From positions 2,108,001 to 2,172,000 of the forward strand of contig CAVPVY010000005.1 in the NCBI GenBank assembly GCA_963709355.1: a stretch of 64,000 nt of DNA, given 5' to 3'. Below are positions 35,332 through 44,275 of the stretch, piece by piece. A model generated the notes under the pieces. The model worked only from the letters and a program-made list of their open reading frames with translations, was not told the DNA's origin and ran no database searches. The position numbers and the translations under genes are program-made. This DNA comes from PLOWO2-12-38-17 sp963709355. Lineage in GTDB: Bacteria; Planctomycetota; Brocadiia; Brocadiales; Brocadiaceae. Numbering within the stretch: position 1 is the first letter of the stretch; each line of letters begins with the position of its first letter.

Positions 35332-35456
35332 GATGGTATTACAATACCAAATATAGAGATATTAATCAAGGCAATTAATGTTCAATGTTGCTTGTTGTAG
35401 AGAGCTAAGTGGAGAGGTGACAGTACGTAGTTTATAAAGCCCGACTAATATATACG

Positions 35457-36425
35457 CTAAAATGTTTTGTCCCACAATCTCTGTTCTTTGAGTGCTTCTG
35501 CAGCACCATCAAACCCTGGGTATAGAGTTCCAGCGTTAATAAAACGATAGGATAACCGTCGAAGAATCTCACGCGATGCACTGATTGGAATGGTGAGTTT
35601 TCTCATTATGGGTAATGGCAGTAAGAGTTTGTTATTAACTTTAATTATATCTTTTATTCGTTTATCTAAAGTATCCTGGCAAACTGTTCCTTCCGGTGAA
35701 AACGATTGAAGCCGTTCAAGAGTAAATAGACCCTTTTGTGCATGTAAGTTGGGATTACCATATGCAGGAGCAGTTACAGTAATTACTTGCCTTTTAATTA
35801 TTTCTCTATTGGCATCTAGGAAAAAAGTGTTCAAAGCCCAGATAGAAAGAGTTTCAACCCCTTTGGGAAAGTCTTTTTCTCCTGTAAGCCCCATAGCTGC
35901 CTCTTTTGCGGCGAAATAAACAGCAACATACGGATCGCGAGTCCAATCTAATAACCTTGTTGGAATTCTGTGATGCTGTGCCAAGGCCATAAGTGAAAGG
36001 CATTTGTCAGGAGGCCAGGCTTCCTTACCCTCGGAAATAGATTCGATAAATTTCTTTATACTTTCTATCTTTTTCGTATGAAACTCTTGTGAATCTTCCG
36101 GAATATGTAAACCCAGTTCATTGAGGAATTGTCGAAATTTATCGATAAGACGGTACTCGGCACTAATTTGTTCTTTGTTATTACTAAGTGGGACACGTTT
36201 CAAAGGAGGTACATATTCTAAGATAGTGCCGGTTCTTAAGGCTATAGGTATCAATTCCCATCGCGAGTCTGCATGACCGCGAAAAATCCATCCTGTGTAC
36301 CGGTTTTTCAACTTTTGAGGATAAGGGTTTGCCCACCTTTCATTATCCCTATTCCTTGAAAAGGCATCTAGGAATTCTGTTACATGTGCAAAATTTTCCG
36401 GTTTAATTACCTCATCACTCAACAT
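35457..36425 (-). CDS. FRG domain-containing protein
   Basis: An in-frame ATG at 36443 exists, but GGAGG lies five bases before the ATG at 36425, which is taken as the start (322 residues). The FRG signature is WIFRGHADSRWELIP (about residues 46-60), followed by 'ALAQHHRIPTRLLDWTRDPYVAVYFAA' (about 145-171). FRG domains are common in defence islands and prophages; activity is not well defined. The gene sits between a toxin-antitoxin pair and a restriction-enzyme remnant, which supports a defence-related role by context only. Confidence 0.85.
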   Translation of the reverse strand: MLSDEVIKPENFAHVTEFLDAFSRNRDNERWANPYPQKLKNRYTGWIFRGHADSRWELIPIALRTGTILEYVPPLKRVPLSNNKEQISAEYRLIDKFRQFLNELGLHIPEDSQEFHTKKIESIKKFIESISEGKEAWPPDKCLSLMALAQHHRIPTRLLDWTRDPYVAVYFAAKEAAMGLTGEKDFPKGVETLSIWALNTFFLDANREIIKRQVITVTAPAYGNPNLHAQKGLFTLERLQSFSPEGTVCQDTLDKRIKDIIKVNNKLLLPLPIMRKLTIPISASREILRRLSYRFINAGTLYPGFDGAAEALKEQRLWDKTF

Positions 36426-36492
36426 GAAACCTCCAATGAACATGATTTAAAAATTCGCTGTTCAACCTACCTGATTTTAATCGGCAAGAACT

Positions 36493-36755
36493 TTACGTTT
36501 TTCCCTCAACAATTTTTATTTCTTCCTCAGTCAGTCCATATAGCTTATAAACTATTTTATCTATCAAAACCTCTGTTGCTTTAATTTTGGCTTTTTACGG
36601 ATTGAGAATTGATATGCTTTTATTAAATGTCTTTTCAAGTCTTTCGTGCGTTTCTCGTTTTGATAAATTTAAGGTAATGTTCTTCTGGTTTTCTTTCAAA
36701 ATATTAGAAACTTGTCAAAATCATAGTTGTGAAATTCCTTTAAGACAGTTTTGTT
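36493..36755 (-). pseudogene. C-terminal remnant of an Eco57I-type restriction-modification protein
   Basis: On the minus strand the pieces VLKEFHNYDFDKF, then in another frame NILKENQKNITLNLSKRETHERL...SISILNP, an in-frame TAA, and KATEVLIDKIVYKLYGLTEEEIKIVEGKT match the characteristic end of type IIG/Eco57I-family and BREX-type adenine methylases ('IDxxVYxLYGLTEEEIxIVE'). There is one frameshift (near 36708) and one stop (near 36597), and nothing upstream remains of the methylase. It is a dead fragment. Confidence 0.75.
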
Positions 36756-37030
36756 TTAGTATCTTTATTCATTTCTTTGACTTTTAAAACCGCAAATACA
36801 CCACCCTGGCAAGGAGCTAAGGAAAGAACATCAACGGCACAATATTTATCAAGATTATCATCTTTATCAGTATAAAACATTCCTGTCTCGCTGGACAAAG
36901 GAAGTTCTTTTTTACCATTAATTATTATTTTATTCAAATTTTTAGCGATTAGACTACAATCTGAATAAGTTGGATTTCTATCACCTTTTTGAAGACTATC
37001 TGTACTTAAAAAAATAACTGCTGTTTCCAT
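36740..37030 (-). CDS. Hypothetical protein, 96 residues
   Basis: I do not recognise this family. A good ribosome-binding site (GGAAGGAG, about nine bases before the ATG at 37030) supports translation. The protein has a hydrophobic beta-strand-like start ('METAVIFLSTDSLQKGDRNP'), a polar middle, and a 'VDVLSLAPCQGGVFAVLKVKEMNK' tail. Its last bases overlap the restriction-enzyme remnant. It lies 150 bases downstream of the 288-residue unknown gene on the same strand and may belong to the same accessory block. Confidence 0.5.
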   Translation of the reverse strand: METAVIFLSTDSLQKGDRNPTYSDCSLIAKNLNKIIINGKKELPLSSETGMFYTDKDDNLDKYCAVDVLSLAPCQGGVFAVLKVKEMNKDTKTKLS

Positions 37031-37179
37031 AAATGTTTTCTCCTTCCATTAAAAGTTTTCTTTAAAACCGCACCCCAACAGCCTTAATATAAAAGCTATT
37101 CGTGCAAAGAGAAAGGAAGATGCGAATGTGATTTGCACACAAAGCCTTATATTGAAAAACAACTTCGAATGGCTTGAGT

Positions 37180-38046
37180 TCATAAATTTTGATCTAATTT
37201 TTTGTTGTAAGCAAAAAGTATACGGGCAGTATCTTGTCCATTAATTATGCAATATTGCGCTTGTTTTCCTTCATTTTTCTTTGCAATAGTTTTTCCTTCA
37301 ATATCTTTAATGATATTTTCTGAGATTTCACCAACGAATTGTACGACGAATAATTCAGCTGGAGATTGAAATAAGCGTACCAACTGGTCACCATTTAAAC
37401 CGCAATCACAAATTTCTAGTATACGTTTTTTCGTTCCTTTTCCTTTCAGCATAAATGCTGCTGCGATACGATTCCCACTTATGGTAATATTTGACGTATA
37501 AAGATCATTCTCTTCACCACCCCAATCCATTTTATGAAATTTTACACCTAATATATCTTCAAATGCGGTTTGAACATCATCTTCCCTCATGGATAATTGT
37601 CCATTTTTATCAAGTAGGCGCGTAACCTTTTCAGGCTTAATCTGGTATACTTCTTTAAAATTATCGATATTATCAATGTAAACCCTTGTCGGTTTATTTC
37701 TCATGTTTTCCAATCTCTTTTTGCTTAATTCTTCATATTGCTTACGTCCCTGCGCATTTGGGATAATACGAAATCCTACTGGAGAACAAATGAATTCTTT
37801 AATATTATTTAGTTTTGAGTTGTAAATACGATGGTTTGATTTAACTGGATATATCTTTATTATAAAACAATTATCTTTGGCCATCAGTTGAAATGCATCT
37901 ATTACCAGATTTTCATTGCTACAATTTATAGTTTTGCAAAGATAATTCAAACTTGTAGCCCATTCTTGACCATTCATTTTTTCATATATGAAATTTAGTA
38001 CAGCAAATTTCACATCTTCCGTCGTAGTTATTACGTTCTGATTCAT
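37180..38046 (-). CDS. Unknown protein, possible nuclease-like C-terminal domain
   Basis: This 288-residue protein has an N-terminal part (1-110) that looks helical, perhaps winged-helix. The C-terminal part has 'EDDVQTAFEDILG' (about 165-177), 'ENDLYTSNITISGNRIAAAFMLKGKG' (about 189-214) and 'GLNGDQLVRLFQSPAELFVVQFVGEI' (about 226-251). The Asp followed by AFMLKGKG resembles the D-(x)n-ExK layout of PD-(D/E)xK nucleases with the Glu replaced. This is my inference. I have no family name. Neighbours (restriction remnant, FRG, MNT/HEPN) suggest an accessory or defence gene. Confidence 0.55.
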   Translation of the reverse strand: MNQNVITTTEDVKFAVLNFIYEKMNGQEWATSLNYLCKTINCSNENLVIDAFQLMAKDNCFIIKIYPVKSNHRIYNSKLNNIKEFICSPVGFRIIPNAQGRKQYEELSKKRLENMRNKPTRVYIDNIDNFKEVYQIKPEKVTRLLDKNGQLSMREDDVQTAFEDILGVKFHKMDWGGEENDLYTSNITISGNRIAAAFMLKGKGTKKRILEICDCGLNGDQLVRLFQSPAELFVVQFVGEISENIIKDIEGKTIAKKNEGKQAQYCIINGQDTARILFAYNKKLDQNL

Positions 38047-38342
38047 AATTTCTCTTTTTAATTCAAATTAGAAATTTTATTCTTAACATTTGGCTTATTT
38101 ATTCCCACTTCCTAAAACAGTTTGGTAAATTACTCAGTTTTTTGCACCTTTCCATACCCCTTTGTATTCCAATCCTTGTCATAAATCGTAATTATCTAGC
38201 GAAGTATAGGTTATGGAGAAAATTATTTCAATACTATTTTAATTCTGATAAAGGCGTGCTGAGTGAAACGATTTGCATGAAAAGAAAAGGGAAAAGAATG
38301 AATTGGTAAGTATAGATTTATGCCTTGCTCAAAACAATATAA

Positions 38343-38654
38343 CTAATCTGCACTATAAATAATTTCGCCTGTTTTTAATATTTCCTCCAAAAATCCGCTT
38401 TTGTCGTTTTTTTCTTCTAATAAAATAGGCTCTATCCTCGCATCTATATTTCTTCTTAAGCGAAATAGTTTTGATTCAGACATTAAAAAATCTTCGTCTA
38501 TACTACTTAGCACTACGGCAACATCAATATCGCTGTCTTTTCTAGCCGATCCTTTAGCATGAGACCCATACAAAATAATCTTTTTTACACGAAAATTTTG
38601 CCTTACTAAATCGGTATACTGTTTTACACGTTCGATAACTTTTTCTTTATCCAT
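38343..38654 (-). CDS. MNT-type minimal nucleotidyltransferase (MntA-like antitoxin)
   Basis: In this 103-residue protein the motif GSHAKGSARKDSDIDVA (residues 30-46) is the GS(x)nDxD signature of polymerase-beta-like nucleotidyltransferases. MntA-type proteins inactivate a HEPN RNase by adding AMP to it, and the HEPN gene normally lies just upstream. Here only an internally deleted HEPN fragment remains (38640-38753), so the antitoxin appears orphaned. The frame itself is intact, including both catalytic aspartates. Confidence 0.88.
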   Translation of the reverse strand: MDKEKVIERVKQYTDLVRQNFRVKKIILYGSHAKGSARKDSDIDVAVVLSSIDEDFLMSESKLFRLRRNIDARIEPILLEEKNDKSGFLEEILKTGEIIYSAD

Positions 38655-38753
38655 TGATATAATACCTCTGTTTTTTGAACAATCTCTTTACATCTTTCAT
38701 AATTCAAAGTCGTATTCAGCGATATCAATCCAGTATTGAATTTTTTCATTCAT
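38640..38753 (-). pseudogene. HEPN toxin gene with internal deletion
   Basis: The ATG at 38753 starts MNEKIQYWIDIAEYDFEL, the usual opening of HEPN proteins, then hits TGA. The following bases read YERCKEIVQKTEVLYQWIKKKL in another frame, matching the usual C-terminal end, running into the MNT start. About 80-90 middle codons, including the RxxxxH catalytic motif, are missing. A single internal deletion explains the structure. Confidence 0.75.
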
Positions 38754-38762
38754 ACCAAAAAC

Positions 38763-38938
38763 CTCACTTTATTCTTATTCTCCAGATGTGCCAACTGAAG
38801 GCTGGTACTGAGTATAAGACATTCAAAAAGTTATTTCAACCGTTATTTTCAACACATAATAACGTGCTACATGGAGCGATAGCCATGCGTGAGCATAACA
38901 AAGCACTTCAAGATAAAGACACTTATCTTAAGGAGTAG
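38763..38938 (+). other. Possible gene fragment
   Basis: An open stretch ends with 'CQLKAGTEYKTFKKLFQPLFSTHNNVLHGAIAMREHNKALQDKDTYLKE' (read in parts). The composition looks protein-coding, but there is no start signal and the first part overlaps the HEPN remnant on the other strand. I do not recognise it; it may be the tail of a lost gene. Confidence 0.3.
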
Positions 38939-39032
38939 ATGAATGTTTATCGTCTCCCTATTTGACTTCAATAAAAATAATTGCTAGAATCCCATACCAT
39001 AAAAACGAAGGTTGGAGGTTAAGAGGTGAGAG

Positions 39033-39425
39033 GTGGAAGAAGGTAGATTTATATTTCCATTTGAGAAATTAGATGTTTGGCAGATGGCAGTCGACTTAGC
39101 AGGTTATATCTTAGAGTTACTTGAGAAGATTCCTTTCAACAAGCATTTGCGTTTAGTCTCTCAGATGGAAGGTGCAGTGGCATCAATAGCCCAGAATATT
39201 GCCGAAGGAAAGGGTCGCCAATACAATAAAGAGTTCCTTCAATATCTTAGTATTGCCCAGGGATCCCTTTACGAAACTATTACACTCAACGAAATCTTTC
39301 GCCGGAAAAAGATATTTTCAGAGGACGAATCAAAAGAAATAAGGAAACGGGGAGAAGAGATAGAGAGAAAGCTAAATGGCTTAATGAATTCAATCAGAGG
39401 AAAGAAGAGACACGAAAGCCTCTAG
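39033..39425 (+). CDS. S23-type four-helix bundle protein
   Basis: This 130-residue protein starts with GTG; GGAGG lies upstream at about 39014. The core 'FPFEKLDVWQMAVDLAGYILELLEKIP' followed by 'QMEGAVASIAQNIAEGKGRQ' is the signature of the four-helix-bundle family first seen in 23S rRNA intervening sequences. These proteins form pentamers of uncertain role and are frequent in accessory DNA. The gene stands alone between the HEPN/MNT block and mazG. Confidence 0.85.
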   Translation: MEEGRFIFPFEKLDVWQMAVDLAGYILELLEKIPFNKHLRLVSQMEGAVASIAQNIAEGKGRQYNKEFLQYLSIAQGSLYETITLNEIFRRKKIFSEDESKEIRKRGEEIERKLNGLMNSIRGKKRHESL

Positions 39426-39505
39426 CCTCTAGCCTTTGAATGCCCCCATGACAGGAAAGTTATGAAATAACCCGTAATTAAATTTTACATATCGGTATAT
39501 TACCA

Positions 39506-40330
39506 ATGAAAACAATTGAAGATAAATCCACTTCGCTATTTAACGAATTAGTTGAACTGATGCGGAAGTTACGCAGTAAAGACGGCTGTCCGTGGGATAA
39601 GGAACAGAACCATTCAACATTAAAACCTCATTTGGTGGAAGAAGCTTATGAGTTAATAGACGCAATAGATTCAGGAGATCCTTATAAACTCAAGGAAGAA
39701 CTGGCAGACCTCTTTTTTCATATTATTTTTCATTGCCAGATTGCGAAGGAAAAGGGTGAATTCAATATCGAAAATGTAATGGCTACATGTCTGGACAAAA
39801 TGATGCGGCGTCATCCACACGTCTTTGGAGATGCCACAGCAACAACCCCTGAAGAAGTAATCCATCAATGGGAACAAATCAAAAAAAAGGAGAAGGGATA
39901 CGAAGAAAGGAAGTTTATTGTAGATGGGCTACCCAAACACCTACCCGCGCTCCAGAAGGCTCAGAAATTACAGAAGAAGGTTGCAAAGGTGGGTTTCGAC
40001 TGGTCAAATATAAATGATGTAATCGCCAAGATAGATGAAGAATTAGCAGAAGTCAAAGAGGCTATTAATGAGAATAAACCAGAAAATATTGAAGAAGAAG
40101 TGGGAGACCTTTTGTTTTCTATCGTTAATCTTTCCCGTTTCTTAAAACTTGATACAGAGAATGTCCTGCGTAAAACCATCTATAAATTTGTTGAACGTTT
40201 TAAAAAGGTTGAGATGGAACTTGCCACTATGGGAAAGGACATCGAAAAATGTACCTTGGAAGAGATGGATGCTATCTGGAATAAGATAAAGAATGAAGGC
40301 AAAAAAGCCCACAAATCTGGGAAGAAATGA
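39506..40330 (+). CDS. mazG: Nucleoside triphosphate pyrophosphohydrolase MazG
   Basis: In this 274-residue protein two MazG domains are visible: the first with 'DGCPWDKEQNHSTLKPHLVEEAYELIDAID' and 'EELADLFFHIIFH' (about residues 23-76), the second with 'EELAEVKEAI' and 'EEEVGDLLFSIVNLSRFL' (about 183-217), each with the EExxE/ExxD metal-binding pattern. It hydrolyses (d)NTPs to monophosphates and pyrophosphate, cleaning nucleotide pools. The length matches E. coli MazG (263). It is followed 80 bases later by era on the same strand and starts a small housekeeping run. Confidence 0.93.
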   Translation: MKTIEDKSTSLFNELVELMRKLRSKDGCPWDKEQNHSTLKPHLVEEAYELIDAIDSGDPYKLKEELADLFFHIIFHCQIAKEKGEFNIENVMATCLDKMMRRHPHVFGDATATTPEEVIHQWEQIKKKEKGYEERKFIVDGLPKHLPALQKAQKLQKKVAKVGFDWSNINDVIAKIDEELAEVKEAINENKPENIEEEVGDLLFSIVNLSRFLKLDTENVLRKTIYKFVERFKKVEMELATMGKDIEKCTLEEMDAIWNKIKNEGKKAHKSGKK

Positions 40331-40410
40331 CATTGCGGTCAGATTGCCTCAAGCTATACCTGCGCAAGGACAAGCTACTTTTCATTTAAACAGAGTTATT
40401 AAGACACCCT

Positions 40411-41307
40411 ATGGAACAAAACAAAAACTTTAAATCGGGTTACGTTGCAATAGCAGGTAAACCCAACGTTGGGAAGTCAACCCTGATTAATGATTATATG
40501 GAATGCAAGTTATCCATCGTCACACCCAAACCACAGACCACAAGGAAAAAGATAATGGGGGTATTGACGAAAGACAACTATCAGATTGTCTTTTTTGACA
40601 CACCGGGCATTATGGAGCCAAAATACGAATTACAAAAATACATGGTTAACGAGGCTTATGCCGCGATAGAAGACGCTGATGTAGTTCTAATGATGGCAGA
40701 ACCATTTGAACCGCCTTCCGAACAAGATAAAGAGATTTTCAATAAATTGTTTAAACTTAACATACCCATAATTCTTGCTATCAATAAAATAGACTTAGTT
40801 GAAAAGGACCGTCTAATACCTGTTATAGCCGCTTCTGGCAACCAATTTAAATTTGCAGAGATTGTGCCTATTTCCGCCTTAAAGGGCACTAATTTAGATT
40901 TACTACAAAGCCTTATCGTAAAATACCTGCCGGAAGGTGACCCATTCTATCCCGAAGATTACATTACAGATTACAACGAAAGATTCCTCGCCGCTGAGGC
41001 TATCCGTGAAAAAGTTTTTGAGTTCTATGGCGAGGAGATTCCATATTCAACCACAATTGAGATAGAGGAATTTAAAGAGCGCGAAAAGGGCAAGAACTTC
41101 ATCAGGGCAATTATCTATGTAGAACGCGATTCGCAAAAGGGAATAATCATCGGAGAAAACGGCACGGCTATTAAACGCGTGGGAGTCCTTGCCAGAGAAG
41201 AAATAGAAGAGCAGCTTGACAGGAAGGTGTATTTAGAATTATGGGTTAAAGTTATGGAAAAATGGAGGAAAGATAAAAATAAACTACAAAGGCTTGGTTA
41301 CAAATAA
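40411..41307 (+). CDS. era: GTPase Era
   Basis: In this 298-residue protein the GTP-binding motifs are G1 GKPNVGKST (residues 16-24), G3 DTPG ('VFFDTPGIM'), G4 NKID and G5 'SALKG'. A C-terminal KH domain follows, with 'VERDSQKGIIIGENGTAIKRVG'. Era binds the 3' end of 16S rRNA and acts in 30S subunit maturation. The length is normal. It belongs to the mazG-era-DUF2851-DUF374 run on the plus strand; the gaps of about 80-105 bases allow one transcript. Confidence 0.95.
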   Translation: MEQNKNFKSGYVAIAGKPNVGKSTLINDYMECKLSIVTPKPQTTRKKIMGVLTKDNYQIVFFDTPGIMEPKYELQKYMVNEAYAAIEDADVVLMMAEPFEPPSEQDKEIFNKLFKLNIPIILAINKIDLVEKDRLIPVIAASGNQFKFAEIVPISALKGTNLDLLQSLIVKYLPEGDPFYPEDYITDYNERFLAAEAIREKVFEFYGEEIPYSTTIEIEEFKEREKGKNFIRAIIYVERDSQKGIIIGENGTAIKRVGVLAREEIEEQLDRKVYLELWVKVMEKWRKDKNKLQRLGYK

Positions 41308-41411
41308 AGAAGGTGTATTGCAATACGCCCCTATGTTTTATATATCAAAACAGATTTTATGATTTTTTGTACAATCCATTAGAAACTGTTTATACGTAAT
41401 ATCGCAGTACT

Positions 41412-43013
41412 ATGCTAAATCTTACTAACTACCCCACCGACCGTTTTTCGCCTGTCTACCAAAAGATTGTAAATTCCACCCACAATCACCTTAAAGATGC
41501 GGATAACATATTTATCCTCGAAGGCACAGAAAAACTAATAAAGGAAGAATTGGTTCGTTGCATCTGGTTCGGACAGCATATCAAGAAAGACGGACTGTAT
41601 ACAGAAGATGGCTTGCGACTGGAAGTGCTTTCCCCAGGCAGATGGAATTCAGAAGGCGGTCCTGATTTTAAAAGTGGAGAAATCCTGTTGGAAGGAAAAG
41701 GACTTGTAAAGGGTAATATTGAAGTACATGTATTTGCATCCGATTGGACAAAACACCAACACTATAAACAGGAAAGTTACAACACAGTATGTCTGCACGT
41801 GATTATGTGGAACGATAGCAAAGAATGCTTTATAAAGAATTCATCTGGCAATGCCCTTCCACAGCTAACACTGTCGAAATATTTAAACGCCGAACTGGAT
41901 GATATAGTTGATATTATTGACGTTGAATCTTATTTAAAAGGCACAAAGGTAAATCCAGGTCACTGTAAGACCGAAATGGAAAATCAGCAAATAAGTGAAC
42001 AATGGATAGGCCAATTCCTCGATTATGCTGGTGATGAACGCATCCTTCAGAAGTCCAAGAGATATGAGAAATGGCTGGGAAAGAACCCTTTTGAGCAGAC
42101 ATGCTATGAGGCTGTCATGGAATCGCTGGGATATAAAAATAATAAGGAACCCTTTCTGAAAATGGCATCATTAATGCCATTAAAAGAAATAAGAAATTTA
42201 GTCCCTGAAGACGCACAACTTCAGGAAAAGAAAATATACATACAGGCGCTTCTGCTCGGCATGGCAGGTCTATTGCCTCAATATAACAATTCAAAGATAA
42301 ATTATGATAATGAAACAATGGAATACATTAAAGCGGTAGAAAACAAATGGAACGCAATCAAAACAAAGATTGGTCAAACCCCGATGACAAAAGACGACTG
42401 GACTTACGCCGGTATCAGACCTGCAAACTATCCTGAAAGAAGGATTGTGGCTATGGCGAATATCCTTTCTGAATCGCCCTCCTGCGGCATATTTAGGCGT
42501 ATCCTGTCTGTATTTCAAAAAATTGAGGATTACAAAGACGAGCAAAAAGTTATTAAGGGCATAATAGATAAAATACAATCCATATTCCTCGATGTTCACG
42601 ATCCATACTGGGCATATCACTACAAACCGTGTGGAAAAAAGCTTGAAAAACCACAAAAATTAATTGGAAACGACAGGGCTTCGACCATCTTTGTTAACGT
42701 TATAATCCCTGTATTTCTTGCCTATGCCAGAAGGCACAACGATATAAAACTGGAAAAGATACTGCACCTTGCATACAGAAATTATACGCCGCCTTCCACA
42801 ACCAGTGTAACCAGATTCATGCTCAATCGCATCATGGGAAAACCAAAGATTTCAAATAAGGTAATAAACTCTGCCAGACGCCAACAAGGTCTGTATCAGA
42901 TTTTTAAAGATTTCTGCGAAAACAACAATATAAGCTGTAATAAATGCGCCCTGTATTTGTCTATGGTAAAAACTGGAAATATAATCGAGAAAAGGCTAAA
43001 GGAAAAAAGTTGA
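41412..43013 (+). CDS. DUF2851 family protein
   Basis: In this 533-residue protein the N-terminal half carries the DUF2851 pattern: 'SPGRWNSEGGPDFKSGEILLEGK' (about 76-98) and 'KGNIEVHVFASDWTKHQHYKQESYNTVCLHVIMWND' (split over about 100-137), a region that has been likened to restriction-endonuclease folds. The C-terminal end has a possible metal site ('CENNNISCNKCALY'). The function is unknown; the family is widespread in Bacteroidetes and related groups. It ends three bases before the DUF374 gene, so they are co-translated. Confidence 0.82.
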   Translation: MLNLTNYPTDRFSPVYQKIVNSTHNHLKDADNIFILEGTEKLIKEELVRCIWFGQHIKKDGLYTEDGLRLEVLSPGRWNSEGGPDFKSGEILLEGKGLVKGNIEVHVFASDWTKHQHYKQESYNTVCLHVIMWNDSKECFIKNSSGNALPQLTLSKYLNAELDDIVDIIDVESYLKGTKVNPGHCKTEMENQQISEQWIGQFLDYAGDERILQKSKRYEKWLGKNPFEQTCYEAVMESLGYKNNKEPFLKMASLMPLKEIRNLVPEDAQLQEKKIYIQALLLGMAGLLPQYNNSKINYDNETMEYIKAVENKWNAIKTKIGQTPMTKDDWTYAGIRPANYPERRIVAMANILSESPSCGIFRRILSVFQKIEDYKDEQKVIKGIIDKIQSIFLDVHDPYWAYHYKPCGKKLEKPQKLIGNDRASTIFVNVIIPVFLAYARRHNDIKLEKILHLAYRNYTPPSTTSVTRFMLNRIMGKPKISNKVINSARRQQGLYQIFKDFCENNNISCNKCALYLSMVKTGNIIEKRLKEKS

Positions 43014-43016
43014 AAA

Positions 43017-43685
43017 ATGAAAAAGCTAAAATTTCTACTTGTAGGGATACTTGGTTCCTGGCTAATAAAGTTATTAGCCTCTACCATCCGTATTTACGAC
43101 TACCCCATAGGATTCAATAAAAAAGCAAAGGATACCCCTGCCATTTATACCTTCTGGCATTGTATGCTGCTTATCCCTGCCTATGTAGGTATGAATAGTA
43201 AAATCCAAGTACTTATCAGCCAGCATACCGACGGTGAATATATTGCGCAGGTGCTTAACAGGCTTGGTTTCGGCGTTATCAGAGGCTCAACAACAAGGGG
43301 CGGCGCACGGGCGCTAAAGGCGCTTGTTGATAAGGCAAGGGAAGGGTATCCAATAGCGATTACACCTGATGGACCGCGAGGACCACGCTTCATTGTTCAA
43401 TCAGGGACTATTTATCTTGGCAAAAAGACACAAGTGCCGATTATTCCAGTAGCGGTTGGATTTTCCAGTTATTGGGAACTCCCAAGCTGGGACAGATTTC
43501 GTATACCGAAACCATTTTCACGGGCATTGATGTTTTACAGCAACCCTATCCAAATTCCATCAAACCTCAACGAAGAAGAAATGGAACGCTACCGTCTTTT
43601 ATTGGAACAAACAATGAAGGAAATGACGGAAAAGGCGGATACATTAGCAAGTCAAAAAGATTTTAAATTTAACGCATTAAAATAA
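43017..43685 (+). CDS. DUF374 family lysophospholipid acyltransferase-like protein
   Basis: In this 222-residue protein one N-terminal hydrophobic segment (residues 5-20) is followed by the acyltransferase-like region 'YTFWHCMLLIPAY', 'QHTDGEYIAQVLNRLGFGVIRGSTTRGGARAL' and 'ITPDGPRGPRFIVQSG'. This is the DUF374/LpxL-like layout; the HxxxxD-like element is 'QHTDG'. It probably acylates a lipid, perhaps lipid A or a phospholipid, at the inner face of the membrane. It starts three bases after the DUF2851 stop. Confidence 0.85.
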   Translation: MKKLKFLLVGILGSWLIKLLASTIRIYDYPIGFNKKAKDTPAIYTFWHCMLLIPAYVGMNSKIQVLISQHTDGEYIAQVLNRLGFGVIRGSTTRGGARALKALVDKAREGYPIAITPDGPRGPRFIVQSGTIYLGKKTQVPIIPVAVGFSSYWELPSWDRFRIPKPFSRALMFYSNPIQIPSNLNEEEMERYRLLLEQTMKEMTEKADTLASQKDFKFNALK

Positions 43686-43753
43686 TTTATAGCTTGCAAT
43701 TTTCGATAGAAAACAAAATCCAAACCTGCCATTAGCGAGGTTTCGAAGCAATT

Positions 43754-44224
43754 TCAAATAATGTCCCCTGTTGATGTGTCATAAACCCATTGCAAGTCGT
43801 TCATGTTGTATTCAAAAAGTTCTTCCTTCTTAAAGAAAATGCTAATCTCTTTTTCAGCCGTTTCTGCCGAATCTGAGCCGTGGATTAAATTAAAACGATT
43901 GCTGACGGCGTAATCGCCCCGAATTGTGCCGGGTTCCGCCTTCGAGCCAAACGTAGAACCCATCATCTTCCTTGCAACATCTATGGCATCTTTACCCTTT
44001 AGCACCATTACTACTAACGGCCCGGACGATATATATCGAACTAACGGCTCAAAAAAATCCTTGCCTTCATGGATTGTATAATGTTTTCTTGTCATCGCCT
44101 CTGAAATACGGGTCATCTTCAGGCCTATTATCTGAAATCCCTTTTCTTCAAATCTGGAGATAATTTTTCCTACCAAATGCCTCTGCACAGCATCCGGCTT
44201 CAAAATCATTAAAGTTCTTTCCAT
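43754..44224 (-). CDS. ndk: Nucleoside diphosphate kinase
   Basis: This 156-residue protein has the phosphorylated histidine in 'NLIHGSDSAETAEKEI' and the N-terminal 'MERTLMILKPDAVQR', both hallmarks. It transfers the gamma phosphate among nucleoside triphosphates and diphosphates. It is slightly longer than usual (about 140-150) because of a C-terminal 'WVYDTSTGDII' tail. It is on the minus strand with DUF4416 and proS upstream; gaps of 51 and 29 bases suggest one operon (proS-DUF4416-ndk). Confidence 0.95.
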   Translation of the reverse strand: MERTLMILKPDAVQRHLVGKIISRFEEKGFQIIGLKMTRISEAMTRKHYTIHEGKDFFEPLVRYISSGPLVVMVLKGKDAIDVARKMMGSTFGSKAEPGTIRGDYAVSNRFNLIHGSDSAETAEKEISIFFKKEELFEYNMNDLQWVYDTSTGDII

Positions 44225-44275
44225 AAGAAATTATTCCTTTTTATATAGAAAACCAACTAAAAAATAAAGTGCGTT

